Below are positions 25,296 to 33,033 of a stretch of DNA of 64,000 nucleotides, piece after piece; positions within the stretch are counted from its first letter, which is position 1; each line of letters begins with the position of its first letter. Origin of the DNA: DASZBX01 sp035943635 (lineage in GTDB: Bacteria > Actinomycetota > Actinomycetes > Streptomycetales > Catenulisporaceae); NCBI GenBank assembly GCA_035943635.1, contig DASZBX010000070.1, positions 1 to 64,000 on the forward strand, read 5' to 3'. Position numbers and translations under genes: made by a program. The notes beneath the pieces were generated by a model. The model worked only from the letters and a program-made list of their open reading frames with translations. It made no database searches and had not been told where the DNA came from.

Positions 25296-25421
25296 TCCCG
25301 AGCGAAGGGGAGTAGCCCCGAATCGCCGGGACGTCGACATACTGGCCTTGTTCCTCGGAACCGGGCCCGGCGCCCGGGGCGCCGTCCGCGGCGCTGGGCG
25401 AGACCTTCGGTCTCCGCAGCC
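25296..25421 (+). ncRNA. yybP-ykoY manganese riboswitch
   Basis: The leader carries the conserved blocks of the yybP-ykoY aptamer: AGGGGAGTAGCCCC at 25306-25319, GTCGACATACTGGCC at 25333-25347, and a final GCGAGACCTTCGGTCTCCGC hairpin at 25399-25418 with a UUCG loop. The aptamer senses Mn2+ and raises expression of manganese exporters. It stands 73 bases upstream of a GDT1/TMEM165-family gene, the classical partner in actinobacteria. The exact outer boundaries are estimated. Confidence 0.85.
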
Positions 25422-25493
25422 ATCAACCGCTGCCGAGCCGAAGCCTCCCGTTCCCCGGGGCGCCCGGCCGGCCCGCCCGGAAGGCCTCCGCCC

Positions 25494-26081
25494 GTGAGCC
25501 TCGCCCTGATCGCCACCGTCTTCGCGCTGGTGTTCCTCGCCGAACTTCCCGACAAGACGGCGCTGGCCAGCCTGGTGCTCGGCACCCGCTACCGCCCGAT
25601 CTACGTCTTCGCCGGCACCGCCTCCGCGTTCGTGGTGCACGTGGTGCTCGCGATCGCCGCGGGCAGCCTGCTCGGCCTGCTCCCACACCGCGTGCTCGAA
25701 GCCGTTGTCGCCGCATTGTTCCTGTTCGGCGGCGTGATGTTGCTGCGCGGCCGGCACGAGGAGGAGGACGAGCAGGTCGCGATCAAGGAGGGCAAGGAGC
25801 CGACCTTCCTGCGGGTCGCCTCGACCAGCTTCCTGGTGATCCTGGTGGCCGAGTTCGGCGACCTGACCCAGATCCTGACCGCGAACCTGGCCGCGAAGTA
25901 CCACGACCCGATCGCGGTCGGCATCGGCGCGGTGCTCGGGCTCTGGGCCGTGGCCGGACTGGCCATCGTCGGCGGCCGCGGGCTGCTCAAGGTGATCCCG
26001 CTGGTGATGATCACCCGGATCGCGGGCGCCATCATGCTCGTGCTCGCGGGCGTCAGCCTGGTCGCCGCGATCCGGGGCTGA
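25494..26081 (+). CDS. TMEM165/GDT1 family manganese transporter
   Basis: A 195-residue, six-helix membrane protein of the UPF0016 (GDT1/TMEM165/MneA) family, which exports Mn2+ or exchanges cations for protons. The two family motifs are E-L-P-D-K-T (residues 17-22) in the first repeat and E-F-G-D-L-T (about 119-124) in the second; the usual first motif is E-G-D-K, so a proline replaces glycine here. A charged loop HEEEDEQVAIKEGKE links the halves. GTG 25494 follows GGAAGG. The upstream yybP-ykoY element makes manganese-induced expression very likely. Confidence 0.9.
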   Translation: MSLALIATVFALVFLAELPDKTALASLVLGTRYRPIYVFAGTASAFVVHVVLAIAAGSLLGLLPHRVLEAVVAALFLFGGVMLLRGRHEEEDEQVAIKEGKEPTFLRVASTSFLVILVAEFGDLTQILTANLAAKYHDPIAVGIGAVLGLWAVAGLAIVGGRGLLKVIPLVMITRIAGAIMLVLAGVSLVAAIRG

Positions 26082-26114
26082 CCCCGCGCGGCCGAATCGC
26101 CGCCCGGTCGGCTC

Positions 26115-26143
26115 TTGACCTTCGGGTAGAGGTGAAGGTTCAC
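26115..26143 (+). promoter_or_regulatory. MerR-type operator/promoter
   Basis: TTGACCTTC-gggtaga-GGTGAAGGTT at 26115-26140 is a strong dyad of the type bound by MerR regulators, overlapping a TTGACC -35 box. It immediately precedes the truncated MerR gene at 26154 and could still be recognised by a related regulator elsewhere. Confidence 0.62.
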
Positions 26144-26153
26144 CGTCGTAGGC

Positions 26154-26255
26154 ATGAGCGCCACGCGGATATCCCAGCTCGTCGAGCATTCCGGCGTCCC
26201 GGCCACCACCCTGCTCGCCGCGCTCTTCGACACCGCCTCGGAAGATAGCGCCTAG
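26154..26255 (+). pseudogene. MerR regulator, N-terminal remnant
   Basis: A 33-codon frame beginning MSATRISQLVEHSGVPATTL, the canonical first helix-turn-helix of MerR-family proteins, but it then reads LAALFDTASEDSA and stops at 26255. The winged helix, coiled coil and effector domain are gone. The remnant still has its MerR-type operator upstream. It probably is the stump of a deleted gene, though expression of a tiny peptide cannot be excluded. Confidence 0.7.
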
Positions 26256-26354
26256 CCGTCCCACCTGCTTACATTGCTTGACAGCATGACGTCGGCCGGG
26301 CTCGACACCCCACCGCCCCCGGACGACTTCGCCACCCGCGAACGAGGAGCCACC

Positions 26355-26867
26355 ATGGATCTCGGCAGCTACATCGAGCCCGAAGGGCGCCCGGCCGTCC
26401 GCTTCGAGCGCGTCTACGACCACCTGGTCGACCGGGTCTGGGCGGCGGTGACCGAACCGGACGAACTGGCGCACTGGTTCCCGTCCCGCGCCGTGATCGA
26501 ACTGCAGGAGGGCGGGCTGGCCGACTTCAGCGGCGACCCGAACGTCCCGTCGTTCATCGGCCGGGTGGTGGTGTGCGAGCCGCCGCGGCGGCTGGGGTTC
26601 ACCTGGGGCGGCGACGAGCTGTTGTTCGAGCTCGAAACCCTGGGCGAGAACCGCAGCGGGCTGACCCTGACGAACTTCCTGGAGGCCGAGAACACCGCCG
26701 CGCGCACCGCCGCCGGATGGAGCGTGTGCCTCAAGGAGCTCGACAAGCTCCTCGCCGACGCGCAGCCGGACGGCCCGCACACCGCGAGCGCGCAGTCGTG
26801 GCAGGCCTACTACGAGGAGCACGTCGAGGCCGGAATCCCGCACGGCGCCCGGATCCCGGGCTCCTGA
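26355..26867 (+). CDS. SRPBCC/AHSA1 family protein
   Basis: A 170-residue START-like fold protein of the AHSA1 group. Diagnostic text is RVYDHLVDRVWAAVTEPDELAHWFP (helix-turn with the W-x-A-x-T/S pattern) and RRLGFTWGGDELLFELE later. A second part, SVCLKELDKLLADAQP, is the long C-terminal helix. These proteins bind hydrophobic ligands or act as small enzymes and stress proteins. ATG 26355 is chosen since GAGGAG lies seven bases upstream; an ATG at 26286 would add 23 atypical residues. It follows the MerR remnant and may once have been its target. Confidence 0.82.
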   Translation: MDLGSYIEPEGRPAVRFERVYDHLVDRVWAAVTEPDELAHWFPSRAVIELQEGGLADFSGDPNVPSFIGRVVVCEPPRRLGFTWGGDELLFELETLGENRSGLTLTNFLEAENTAARTAAGWSVCLKELDKLLADAQPDGPHTASAQSWQAYYEEHVEAGIPHGARIPGS

Positions 26868-26985
26868 ACCGGCGGCGCGCGGCGGGCATCGCCGAGGGGC
26901 GATACCGGATAGCATGCTCGGCGAGCGCGGCGGCCGACCCGGCGGCCGCGGCCGGCCAGAGTCCCGGAAGCGAGGGCGGGTGACC

Positions 26986-27402
26986 GTGAACGACGAGCGG
27001 AAAGCCTTGAACGAGAAGGTCATCGAGGATTTCAGGAACACCGGCGGCAAGCCCGGCGGGATGTACGAGTCCATCCCGCTGCTGCTACTGCACCACACCG
27101 GGGCCAAGTCGGCGACCGAGTACATCACCCCGCTGGCCTACCTCCCGGACGGGGAGAACTGGGTGCTCTTCGCGGCCAACGGCGGCCGGCCGTCCCACCC
27201 GGGCTGGTACTTCAACCTCAAGGCCGCGCCGGCCGCGCGGATCGAGGTCGGCACGGAGACGATCGAGGTCGTGGCCCGGTTCGCCGCGGGGCAGGAGCGC
27301 GACGCGCTGTACGCCCGCGAACGCGAGGTCTCGCCGCTGTTCGGCGACTTCGAGAAGCGCACGACCCGCGAGATCCCGGTGGTGGTGCTCGAGCGCGCCT
27401 GA
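26986..27402 (+). CDS. Deazaflavin (F420)-dependent nitroreductase family protein
   Basis: A 138-residue split-barrel protein of the Ddn-like deazaflavin-dependent nitroreductase/quinone reductase family. Matching blocks are KVIEDFRNTGGKPGG near the N-terminus, LLLLHHTGAKSATEYITPLAYL, NWVLFAANGGRPSHPGWYFNLKA and the end EIPVVVLERA. Members use coenzyme F420H2 to reduce quinones or nitro compounds, in the cytosol or at the membrane face. GTG 26986 lies nine bases after GAGGG; GTG 26980 is an alternative. It ends in a noncoding region and converges with the leader-like transcript at 27669. Confidence 0.85.
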   Translation: MNDERKALNEKVIEDFRNTGGKPGGMYESIPLLLLHHTGAKSATEYITPLAYLPDGENWVLFAANGGRPSHPGWYFNLKAAPAARIEVGTETIEVVARFAAGQERDALYAREREVSPLFGDFEKRTTREIPVVVLERA

Positions 27403-27630
27403 TCGAGATCCTGCCCGGCGCCGAGCGCGCGAAGGAGCGGAACCGGTCCTGACAACGCAGACGACCCGCAGGCGGACTCCTGGCCGGGCGGCCGCGGCGG
27501 TGCCGTGGCCGGTCCGATCAGGCACCGGGGACGATTTCCGGTGAGCCTGCGGGTCGGGTGACTGCTTGGTAAACACGCCCGCCACCCACGCTCGCGTCGC
27601 GAAGTCGTGGACTCGGTGCGGGCAGGGCGG
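27403..27630. other. Intergenic region
   Basis: No supported gene. On the minus strand, bases just after the mini-ORF stop (27550-27630) can form an imperfect CGCCC/GGGCG hairpin, which may end or attenuate the transcript started near 27694. Confidence 0.35.
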
Positions 27631-27669
27631 CTAGCGGACAGCCACCTCTTGCGTCCTGGTCTTACTCAA
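27631..27669 (-). CDS. Leader-like mini-ORF with extended Shine-Dalgarno
   Basis: On the minus strand a TTG at 27669 opens a 12-codon frame (MSKTRTQEVAVR) ending with TAG at 27631. It is preceded by GAAAGGAGGTGATCC (27673-27687), complementary to essentially the whole 16S rRNA 3' tail, with nine bases from GGAGG to the start. No larger same-strand gene follows; the strand runs into the convergent reductase gene. It could be an attenuator peptide whose downstream gene was lost, a decoy for ribosomes, or part of a small RNA. Recognised from sequence signals only. Confidence 0.45.
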   Translation of the reverse strand: MSKTRTQEVAVR

Positions 27670-27700
27670 CCTGGATCACCTCCTTTCGGGTCTGCGCACA

Positions 27701-27729
27701 CGATAACCATCGGCCCGCCGGAAAAGCAA
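27701..27729 (-). promoter_or_regulatory. Sigma-70-like promoter for mini-ORF
   Basis: TTGCTT (27724-27729) and TTATCG (27701-27706) on the minus strand have a 17-base spacer. Transcription would begin near 27694, seven bases before the extended Shine-Dalgarno of the mini-ORF. Confidence 0.5.
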
Positions 27730-27842
27730 TGGAATTAACGGCGCCGGTCCAAGAAATGATCGTTCGCGCAGCTCAGCGTCGGTTTGCCGAAAGCGAACAG
27801 GGCCGGGTCGGGCCAGCCGCGAGCGGCACCGCACCGCCAGCG

Positions 27843-28529
27843 TCACCGCACCGCGAGCGCCGCCCGGACCCGGGCCCGGCCGCGGTGCAGCAGCACCCGC
27901 TGATTGGCCTCGCTGATCGACAGGATCTCGCACACCTGCGCGCTGCTCATCCCCTGGGCGTCGCGCAGGGCGACCACCCGGCCCTGCTTCCCGTCCAGCC
28001 CGGCGATGGTGCGCCCGATCCGGGCGGCCAGTTCCGCGTCCTGATCCCGCTCGGACTCCGGCACGTCGTCCTGCCGCCACGGCTGCAACGCCGTCCAGTC
28101 CTGCTCCGGCCAGCCGCCGTCCGGGCCGAACCGCTCCGGGGCCAGCGGGATGACCCGCTGCTCGCGCGCGGTCATCGTCCGGGCCCGGTTGGCACAGATC
28201 TGGAACAGCCAGGACTGCAGCGAGCCGCGCCCCTCGAACCGGTCCAGCCCGCGCAGCACCGCGACCCAGGTCTCCTGCGCGATGTCCTGCACCAGCTCGC
28301 CGCGCGCGCCCAGCGAGTAGGCCAACCGGGTCAGCCGGGAGTGGTAACGGGCGACCAGTTCCGCGAACGCGTCCTCCCGCCCGGCCCGCAGCCGCGCGAG
28401 CAGATCGGCCTCGGCCTCGACGCTGGAATCAGCACTCATACTCGTCGCGGACGCGGTGTTCGCGTCGCCCGCAGCGCCGTGAGCTGCGGCGGGACGGACT
28501 CTGACAGGGTTTTCGGCTTCGATGTCCAC
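27843..28529 (-). CDS. ECF-type RNA polymerase sigma factor
   Basis: A 228-residue extracytoplasmic-function sigma factor. Region 2 is visible as AFAELVARYHSRLTRLAYSL followed by VQDIAQETWVAVLRGLDRFEGRGSLQSWLFQICANRART, and region 4 as LRDAQGMSSAQVCEILSISEANQRVLLHRGRARVRAAL. The linker with PERFGPDGGWPEQDW is longer than usual. The start is uncertain: GTG 28529 has AGGAC just upstream, ATG 28439 starts closer to region 2, and a TTG at 28574 extends the frame. No anti-sigma gene follows. It is divergent from the secreted protein gene at 28687, a plausible target. Confidence 0.85.
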   Translation of the reverse strand: MDIEAENPVRVRPAAAHGAAGDANTASATSMSADSSVEAEADLLARLRAGREDAFAELVARYHSRLTRLAYSLGARGELVQDIAQETWVAVLRGLDRFEGRGSLQSWLFQICANRARTMTAREQRVIPLAPERFGPDGGWPEQDWTALQPWRQDDVPESERDQDAELAARIGRTIAGLDGKQGRVVALRDAQGMSSAQVCEILSISEANQRVLLHRGRARVRAALAVR

Positions 28530-28686
28530 GAGTCCTGAGTCTAGGAGCGGGATCAGGTTACGGCCCGGTTTCAAATCTTACGAACCCAGGACGGGCGCCC
28601 CGAACCGACCCTTTCGCCGTAACGCCGGGCGGTTTGCCGGGACTGACCTTCCGTAAGACCCGTTCACCCCTAGGAGGGAACCTCCC

Positions 28687-29829
28687 ATGAAGTCGTTCAC
28701 CCGGTTCGCCGCCACCGCGGCCGTCACCCTCGCCGCCGGCGCCGTGTTCGCGTCCTCCGCCTCGGCGGCCAGCGGCCCGGCCGGGCACGGACACGGCGCG
28801 AACGCGTCGGCCGTCTTCGTCCAGACCGACAACACCGCGGGCAACACCGTCGTGGCCTACCAGCGCAGCGCCTCCGGCACGCTGACCGCGGCCGGCAGCT
28901 ACGCCACCCACGGTCTCGGCGGCGTGCTGGCCGGCTCGGTCGTCGACCACCTCGCCTCGCAGGGCTCGCTCACCTACGACCAGCAGCACAACCTGCTGTA
29001 CGCGGTCAACGCCGGCAGCAACACCGTCTCGGTCTTCGCCGTCGACGGCGACCGGCTCTCGCTGCTGCAGGTCGTGCACTCCGGCGGCACCTTCCCGGTC
29101 AGCGTCGCCGTCCGCGGCGACCTGGTCTACGTGCTCAACGCCGAGGCCGGCGGCTCGATCCAGGGCTTCGTGGTGGCCGGGGACCGGCTGGTCTCGGTGC
29201 CCGGCTGGAACCGCCCGCTCGGCCTGGACCCGGCCGCCACCCCGCAGTTCGTCAACACCCCCGGCCAGGTCGGCTTCACCGGCGACGGCAGCCAGCTGGT
29301 GGTGACCACCAAGGCCAACGGCAACGACATCGACGTGTTCAACCTCAGCTGGCTCGGCGCCCCCTCGGCCAAGCCGGTGGTCAACGCCGAGCCCGGCGCG
29401 GTGCCGTTCTCGTTCGTCGACTCCGGCGCGAACAAGCTCTACCTGACCGAGGCGGGCACCGACTCGGTCGCCACCTTCACCGTCAACCGCGACGGCACGG
29501 TCACCCAGGACGCGATCTCCGCCACCGGCCAGGCCGCGACCTGCTGGATCGTGCAGTCCGACGGCCTGCTGTACGCGTCCAACGCGGGCAGTGCGGACCT
29601 GAGCGGCTACCGGGCCGGCGGCTCGGGCCTGACCGCGCTGGGCACCACCCCGACCGACCCGGGCTCGGTGGACGCCGCGGTCTCCGGCAACGGCAAGTTC
29701 CTCTACTCCCAGACCGGCGGCAACGGGATCGTGGACGAGTTCGCGATCGGCGCCGACGGCTCGCTGACCGCGCTCGGCTCGGTCACCGTGCCCGGCGCGG
29801 TCGGCGGCGAGGGCATCGTCGCTCTCTGA
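28687..29829 (+). CDS. Secreted lactonase-like beta-propeller protein
   Basis: A 380-residue exported protein. Residues 1-27 are a clear signal peptide (KSFTRFAATAAVTLAAGAVFASSASAA). The mature part has repeated propeller blades, e.g. NLLYAVNAGSNTVSVFAVDGDRLS, KLYLTEAGTDSVATFTVNRDGTV and KFLYSQTGGNGIVDEFAIGADGSLTAL, as in the lactonase/6-phosphogluconolactonase-like family. Enzyme activity on lactones is not implied by the fold. ATG 28687 is eight bases after GGAGGG. The neighbouring ECF sigma gene is divergent, 157 bases away, and probably controls it. It could be an envelope stress or surface protein. Confidence 0.85.
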   Translation: MKSFTRFAATAAVTLAAGAVFASSASAASGPAGHGHGANASAVFVQTDNTAGNTVVAYQRSASGTLTAAGSYATHGLGGVLAGSVVDHLASQGSLTYDQQHNLLYAVNAGSNTVSVFAVDGDRLSLLQVVHSGGTFPVSVAVRGDLVYVLNAEAGGSIQGFVVAGDRLVSVPGWNRPLGLDPAATPQFVNTPGQVGFTGDGSQLVVTTKANGNDIDVFNLSWLGAPSAKPVVNAEPGAVPFSFVDSGANKLYLTEAGTDSVATFTVNRDGTVTQDAISATGQAATCWIVQSDGLLYASNAGSADLSGYRAGGSGLTALGTTPTDPGSVDAAVSGNGKFLYSQTGGNGIVDEFAIGADGSLTALGSVTVPGAVGGEGIVAL

Positions 29830-29861
29830 TCACCACGCCGACACGATCGGTAATCGGATCA

Positions 29862-29889
29862 GTGACATAAGCGTCACAAGCGGTAGATA
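29862..29889 (+). promoter_or_regulatory. Possible promoter with palindrome upstream of two-component genes
   Basis: GTGACA (29862-29867) and TAGATA (29884-29889) lie 16 bases apart, and the -35 region overlaps the dyad GTGAC-ataagc-GTCAC (29862-29877). It is about 330 bases upstream of the response regulator start. Match quality is moderate. Confidence 0.4.
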
Positions 29890-30223
29890 AGACGACGGAG
29901 TCGTCGGCCGGCGCGGGCCGGCAGCCCGTGCTGAACCCTACGAAACCGTAACGATCCACTCGGGGCCGCAGCCGGCCCCGGCCCCGGAACCGCACTCGCG
30001 CCGGGACCCGGCGGGGACACGGAAACCCTGTCCCCGCCCCGGGTTCCGGCGCTCGCCGTTCCCCCCGGACCGGGCCCCGCGCCCGGCCCCCGGGCCGAGC
30101 CAGGGAAGGACCAGCGTGCGCAATCATCTGAGACCATCGAGGCGGACGACTCCTTACAGACCGAGGAACAGGCCCGCGGCCCCCGGCCGCCCGGACCCGG
30201 TCGCGCCTAGACTCGTGGTCGAT
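29890..30223. other. Leader region with hairpin before response regulator
   Basis: No gene is supported. The most prominent structure is the inverted repeat GGCGGGGACA (30010-30019) with TGTCCCCGCC (30029-30038), extended by GC-rich flanks to about 30001-30050. It may terminate the upstream propeller gene or fold in the leader of the two-component operon. Confidence 0.45.
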
Positions 30224-31054
30224 ATGGAAATGAGCGCTGACATCCTCGTCGTGGACGACGACTCGACCGTCGCCGAGGTCGTCGCGACGTACCTGCGCCG
30301 GGCCGGGCACCGGGTCCGGATGGCCGCCGACGGCCCGCAGGCGGTCGCCGCCGTGCACGAGCGGCTGCCGGACCTGCTGATCCTGGACCTGATGCTGCCC
30401 GGCTTCGACGGGTTCGAGGTCTACCGCCGGATCCGCGGCCTCGGCGCCGTCCCGGTGATCATGCTGACCGCCCGGGGCGAGGAGTCCGACCGGATCCTGG
30501 GCCTGGAGATGGGCGCCGACGACTACGTGACCAAGCCGTTCAGCCCGCGCGAGCTGTCCCTGCGGGTGGCCTCGGTGCTGCGCCGGGCCGGACAGGCCGG
30601 GGCCGCCCAGGCCGCCGCGGCCGCCGCGCCGGACGTGCGCCGGGTCGGCAGCCTGGAGGTGGACGTGACCGGCCACTCGGCCACCCGCGACGGCCAGCCG
30701 ATCGCGCTGACCAGCCGCGAGTTCGACCTGCTGGCCTTCCTGCTGGCCCACCCGGGCCAGGTGTTCACCCGGGCCGACCTGATGCGCCAGGTCTGGGGCT
30801 GGGAGTACGGCGACCAGTCCACGGTGACCGTGCACGTGCGCCGGCTGCGGGAGAAGATCGAGCAGGACCCGGCCAAGCCCAGCCTGCTGGCCACGGTCTG
30901 GGGCGTCGGCTACCGGCTGGACCCGCCGCCGGACGGCCCGGCGCCGTCCGGGCCCGCCGCGCAGACGGCCGCCCCCGCTCCCACCTCGGCCTCGCCCCAC
31001 GGCGCCCGGACCACCCCCGGGACCGGACCCTCCACGACGGGAACGACCCGGTGA
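30224..31054 (+). CDS. OmpR/PhoB family response regulator
   Basis: A 276-residue DNA-binding response regulator. The receiver has acidic residues D11-D13, phosphoacceptor D55 in LLILDLMLPGFDG, T in MLTARGEE and K in DDYVTKPFSP. The winged-helix C-terminal domain has LTSREFDLLAFLLAHPGQVFTRADLM and VTVHVRRLREKIE...TVWGVGYRL. After residue 235 it carries a Pro/Ala/Thr-rich tail of about 40 residues, unusual for the family. ATG 30224 or 30230 may be the start. Its stop overlaps the start of the kinase gene, so both are translated as a pair. Confidence 0.92.
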   Translation: MEMSADILVVDDDSTVAEVVATYLRRAGHRVRMAADGPQAVAAVHERLPDLLILDLMLPGFDGFEVYRRIRGLGAVPVIMLTARGEESDRILGLEMGADDYVTKPFSPRELSLRVASVLRRAGQAGAAQAAAAAAPDVRRVGSLEVDVTGHSATRDGQPIALTSREFDLLAFLLAHPGQVFTRADLMRQVWGWEYGDQSTVTVHVRRLREKIEQDPAKPSLLATVWGVGYRLDPPPDGPAPSGPAAQTAAPAPTSASPHGARTTPGTGPSTTGTTR

Positions 31055-32400
31055 CCGACTTCCTGCACATCGCGTTGATCTCCGGCGGCTGCGCGGGCGG
31101 GGTCGGCCTGCTCGGCCTGGCCGCCCTGCGGCTGCTGCGCGGCCGGACCGTGCGGCTGAAACTCTTCGTGCTGGCCATGACCATCGTGCTGGCGATGGCC
31201 GCCGGGGTGCTGGGCACCGCACAGGCGATGTTCCTGTCCCGGCACGACTTCGTGGTCATGCTCGGCGTGTGCGTCGCCGCCGGGATCGTCGCGCTCGCGC
31301 TGGCCGTGCTGCTCGCCCGCAGCGTCACCGCGGACAGCCGCTCGCTCCAGGCCGCACTGCGGGCGCTCGGCGAGTCGGAGCCGGAGGCCCGGGCGTTCGC
31401 CGACGACCGGGCCGAGTCGTACGTGCGGCTCGACCCCGGCGCCGCCAGCCGCGTCCACGACCACGAACACCCGTATCCGCACGACTATCCGAGCGCAGGC
31501 GCCGCCGAGACCACCGGCGGCGGGACAGCAGCGCCGGGGAGCGTCACGCTCGGCAACGGCCAGGCGGCCATCCCGCACCAGCGCTCACCGCTGCGCCCGC
31601 GCACCCGCGGCCACGCCTACCGCCGCGGCGGCCTGGCCACCGGCGAGCTCGACGCGCTCAGCCGCGAACTGGCCAACACCGCCGCCCGGCTCAACGAGTC
31701 CCGCGAGCGCGAGCGCGCCCTGGAGCGGTCCCGGCGGGAGCTGGTGGCCTGGGTCTCGCACGACCTGCGCACCCCGCTGGCCGGGCTGCGCGCGATGGCC
31801 GAGGCGCTGGAAGACGGCGTCGCGCCGCAGCCGGCGCTCTACCACACCCGGATCCGGCAGACCGTGGACCGGCTGACCGGCATGGTCGACGACCTGTTCG
31901 AGCTCTCCCGGATCCACGCCGGGGCGCTGCGCCTGTCCCTGGCCCAGATCTCGCTGGCCGACCTGGTCGACGAGGCCATGGTCGGCGCCGACCCGCTGGC
32001 CAAGGCGCGCGGGGTGCGGCTGGCCGCGGACGTGCCCGGGCCGCTGGCCGTGCGCTGCGACATCCGGGAGCTGTCCCGGGCGCTGACCAACCTGGTCGCC
32101 AACGCGATCCGGTACACCCCGAGCGACGGCACGGTCCGGGTCGAGGCGGCCGACCACGGCAGCTACGTGGTGCTGGCGATCACCGACGCCTGCGGCGGGA
32201 TCCCGGACGAGGACATCGGCCGGGTGTTCGAGGTGGCCTGGCGCGGAACGGCCGCCCGGACCCCGGAGCCGCAGGTCGGGGCCGGGCTGGGCTTGGCCAT
32301 CGTGCGCGGGATCGTCGAGGCGCACGCGGGCGAGGTGGACGTGCGCAACGTCGACGGCGGCTGCCGGTTCGAGGTGCGGCTGCCGGTCCTGGCCGCCTGA
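31051..32400 (+). CDS. Sensor histidine kinase
   Basis: A 449-residue membrane kinase paired with the response regulator through a GTGA overlap. Residues 1-90 hold three likely membrane helices (about 8-28, 39-59 and 67-90), with little extracellular domain. The cytoplasmic linker of about 100 residues (100-200) is low-complexity, followed by a coiled coil and the HisKA domain with phosphoacceptor H237 in VSHDLRTPLAGLRAMAEAL. The ATPase domain shows NLVANAIRYTPSDG (N box), DACGGIPDED and GAGLGLAIVRGIVEAHAG. The short sensor region suggests perception of a membrane or internal signal. Confidence 0.92.
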   Translation: MTDFLHIALISGGCAGGVGLLGLAALRLLRGRTVRLKLFVLAMTIVLAMAAGVLGTAQAMFLSRHDFVVMLGVCVAAGIVALALAVLLARSVTADSRSLQAALRALGESEPEARAFADDRAESYVRLDPGAASRVHDHEHPYPHDYPSAGAAETTGGGTAAPGSVTLGNGQAAIPHQRSPLRPRTRGHAYRRGGLATGELDALSRELANTAARLNESRERERALERSRRELVAWVSHDLRTPLAGLRAMAEALEDGVAPQPALYHTRIRQTVDRLTGMVDDLFELSRIHAGALRLSLAQISLADLVDEAMVGADPLAKARGVRLAADVPGPLAVRCDIRELSRALTNLVANAIRYTPSDGTVRVEAADHGSYVVLAITDACGGIPDEDIGRVFEVAWRGTAARTPEPQVGAGLGLAIVRGIVEAHAGEVDVRNVDGGCRFEVRLPVLAA

Positions 32401-32610
32401 CCCGAGCGACTGCGGCCGGCTGAAACGGCTGTGCGGCGACCCCGCGCGAGCCGGTCGGCAGCGCCCGCACGGCGTTTCCGCGGTGTTTCGCCCGGCGCCT
32501 TCGCGCTGTTCGGGGCCTCACCCGACCGGCTGTCCGTTACGCAGATGGCACCTGAATCGAAACCTCCGCGACCTAGGCGGGCCGCGGAGGGGCTCAGTAC
32601 GATTCGTCGC

Positions 32611-33033
32611 ATGTCGCCGCATCCAGAGATCATTCCCATCGCCTATATGCACGACTCCCGGTCCGAGTTCGTCGGACGCCACCCCCACGGCCAGTTCTTC
32701 GGTGACGTGGTCGCGGACCCGGACTGGTTCACCTCGCAGACCAAGCACACCGTCACCGTCGTGCTGCACCTGTTCGATGCCGACGGCCACCACACCGGCA
32801 GCGAGTTCATGCCCGGCATCGCCGACCGCGCGGTGGCCCGCGAGGCGCTGGAAGGACTGATCGGCGCGCTCGGCCCGAGCACCCGGGAGGACATCGCGGT
32901 CCGCCTGTTCACCCTGAAGGCGCACGGCCGGGTCTGGGGCCTGATGGAGTGCGAGGCCAATCGGGACTGGGTCGACCTGGAGCCCGAGGACCTCGCGTTC
33001 AGCGCGCCCTGGGACGGCTCCTACAGCTCCTGA
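32611..33033 (+). CDS. Conserved-looking hypothetical protein
   Basis: A 140-residue soluble protein starting at ATG 32611. It opens with PEIIPIAYMHDSRSEFVGRH and contains HTVTVVLHLFDADGHHTGSEFM, likely beta strands, and FTLKAHGRVWGLMECE. Codon use is fully typical of the window. I recognise no named family. Its 3' end overlaps the convergent methyltransferase gene by 13 bases. There is no operon partner on its own strand after the kinase gene, which ends about 210 bases upstream. Confidence 0.6.
   Translation: MSPHPEIIPIAYMHDSRSEFVGRHPHGQFFGDVVADPDWFTSQTKHTVTVVLHLFDADGHHTGSEFMPGIADRAVAREALEGLIGALGPSTREDIAVRLFTLKAHGRVWGLMECEANRDWVDLEPEDLAFSAPWDGSYSS

Noticed and set aside
27670..27690. Fragment of 16S rRNA, because of CTGGATCACCTCCTTTC on the plus strand
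   Set aside because: The match covers only the anti-Shine-Dalgarno tail; upstream bases do not match 16S rRNA. It is better explained as a minus-strand Shine-Dalgarno.
30116..30223. Upstream extension of the response regulator to 30116
   Set aside because: The added residues are Arg/Pro-rich and unlike receiver domains; the receiver fold begins right after ATG 30224.
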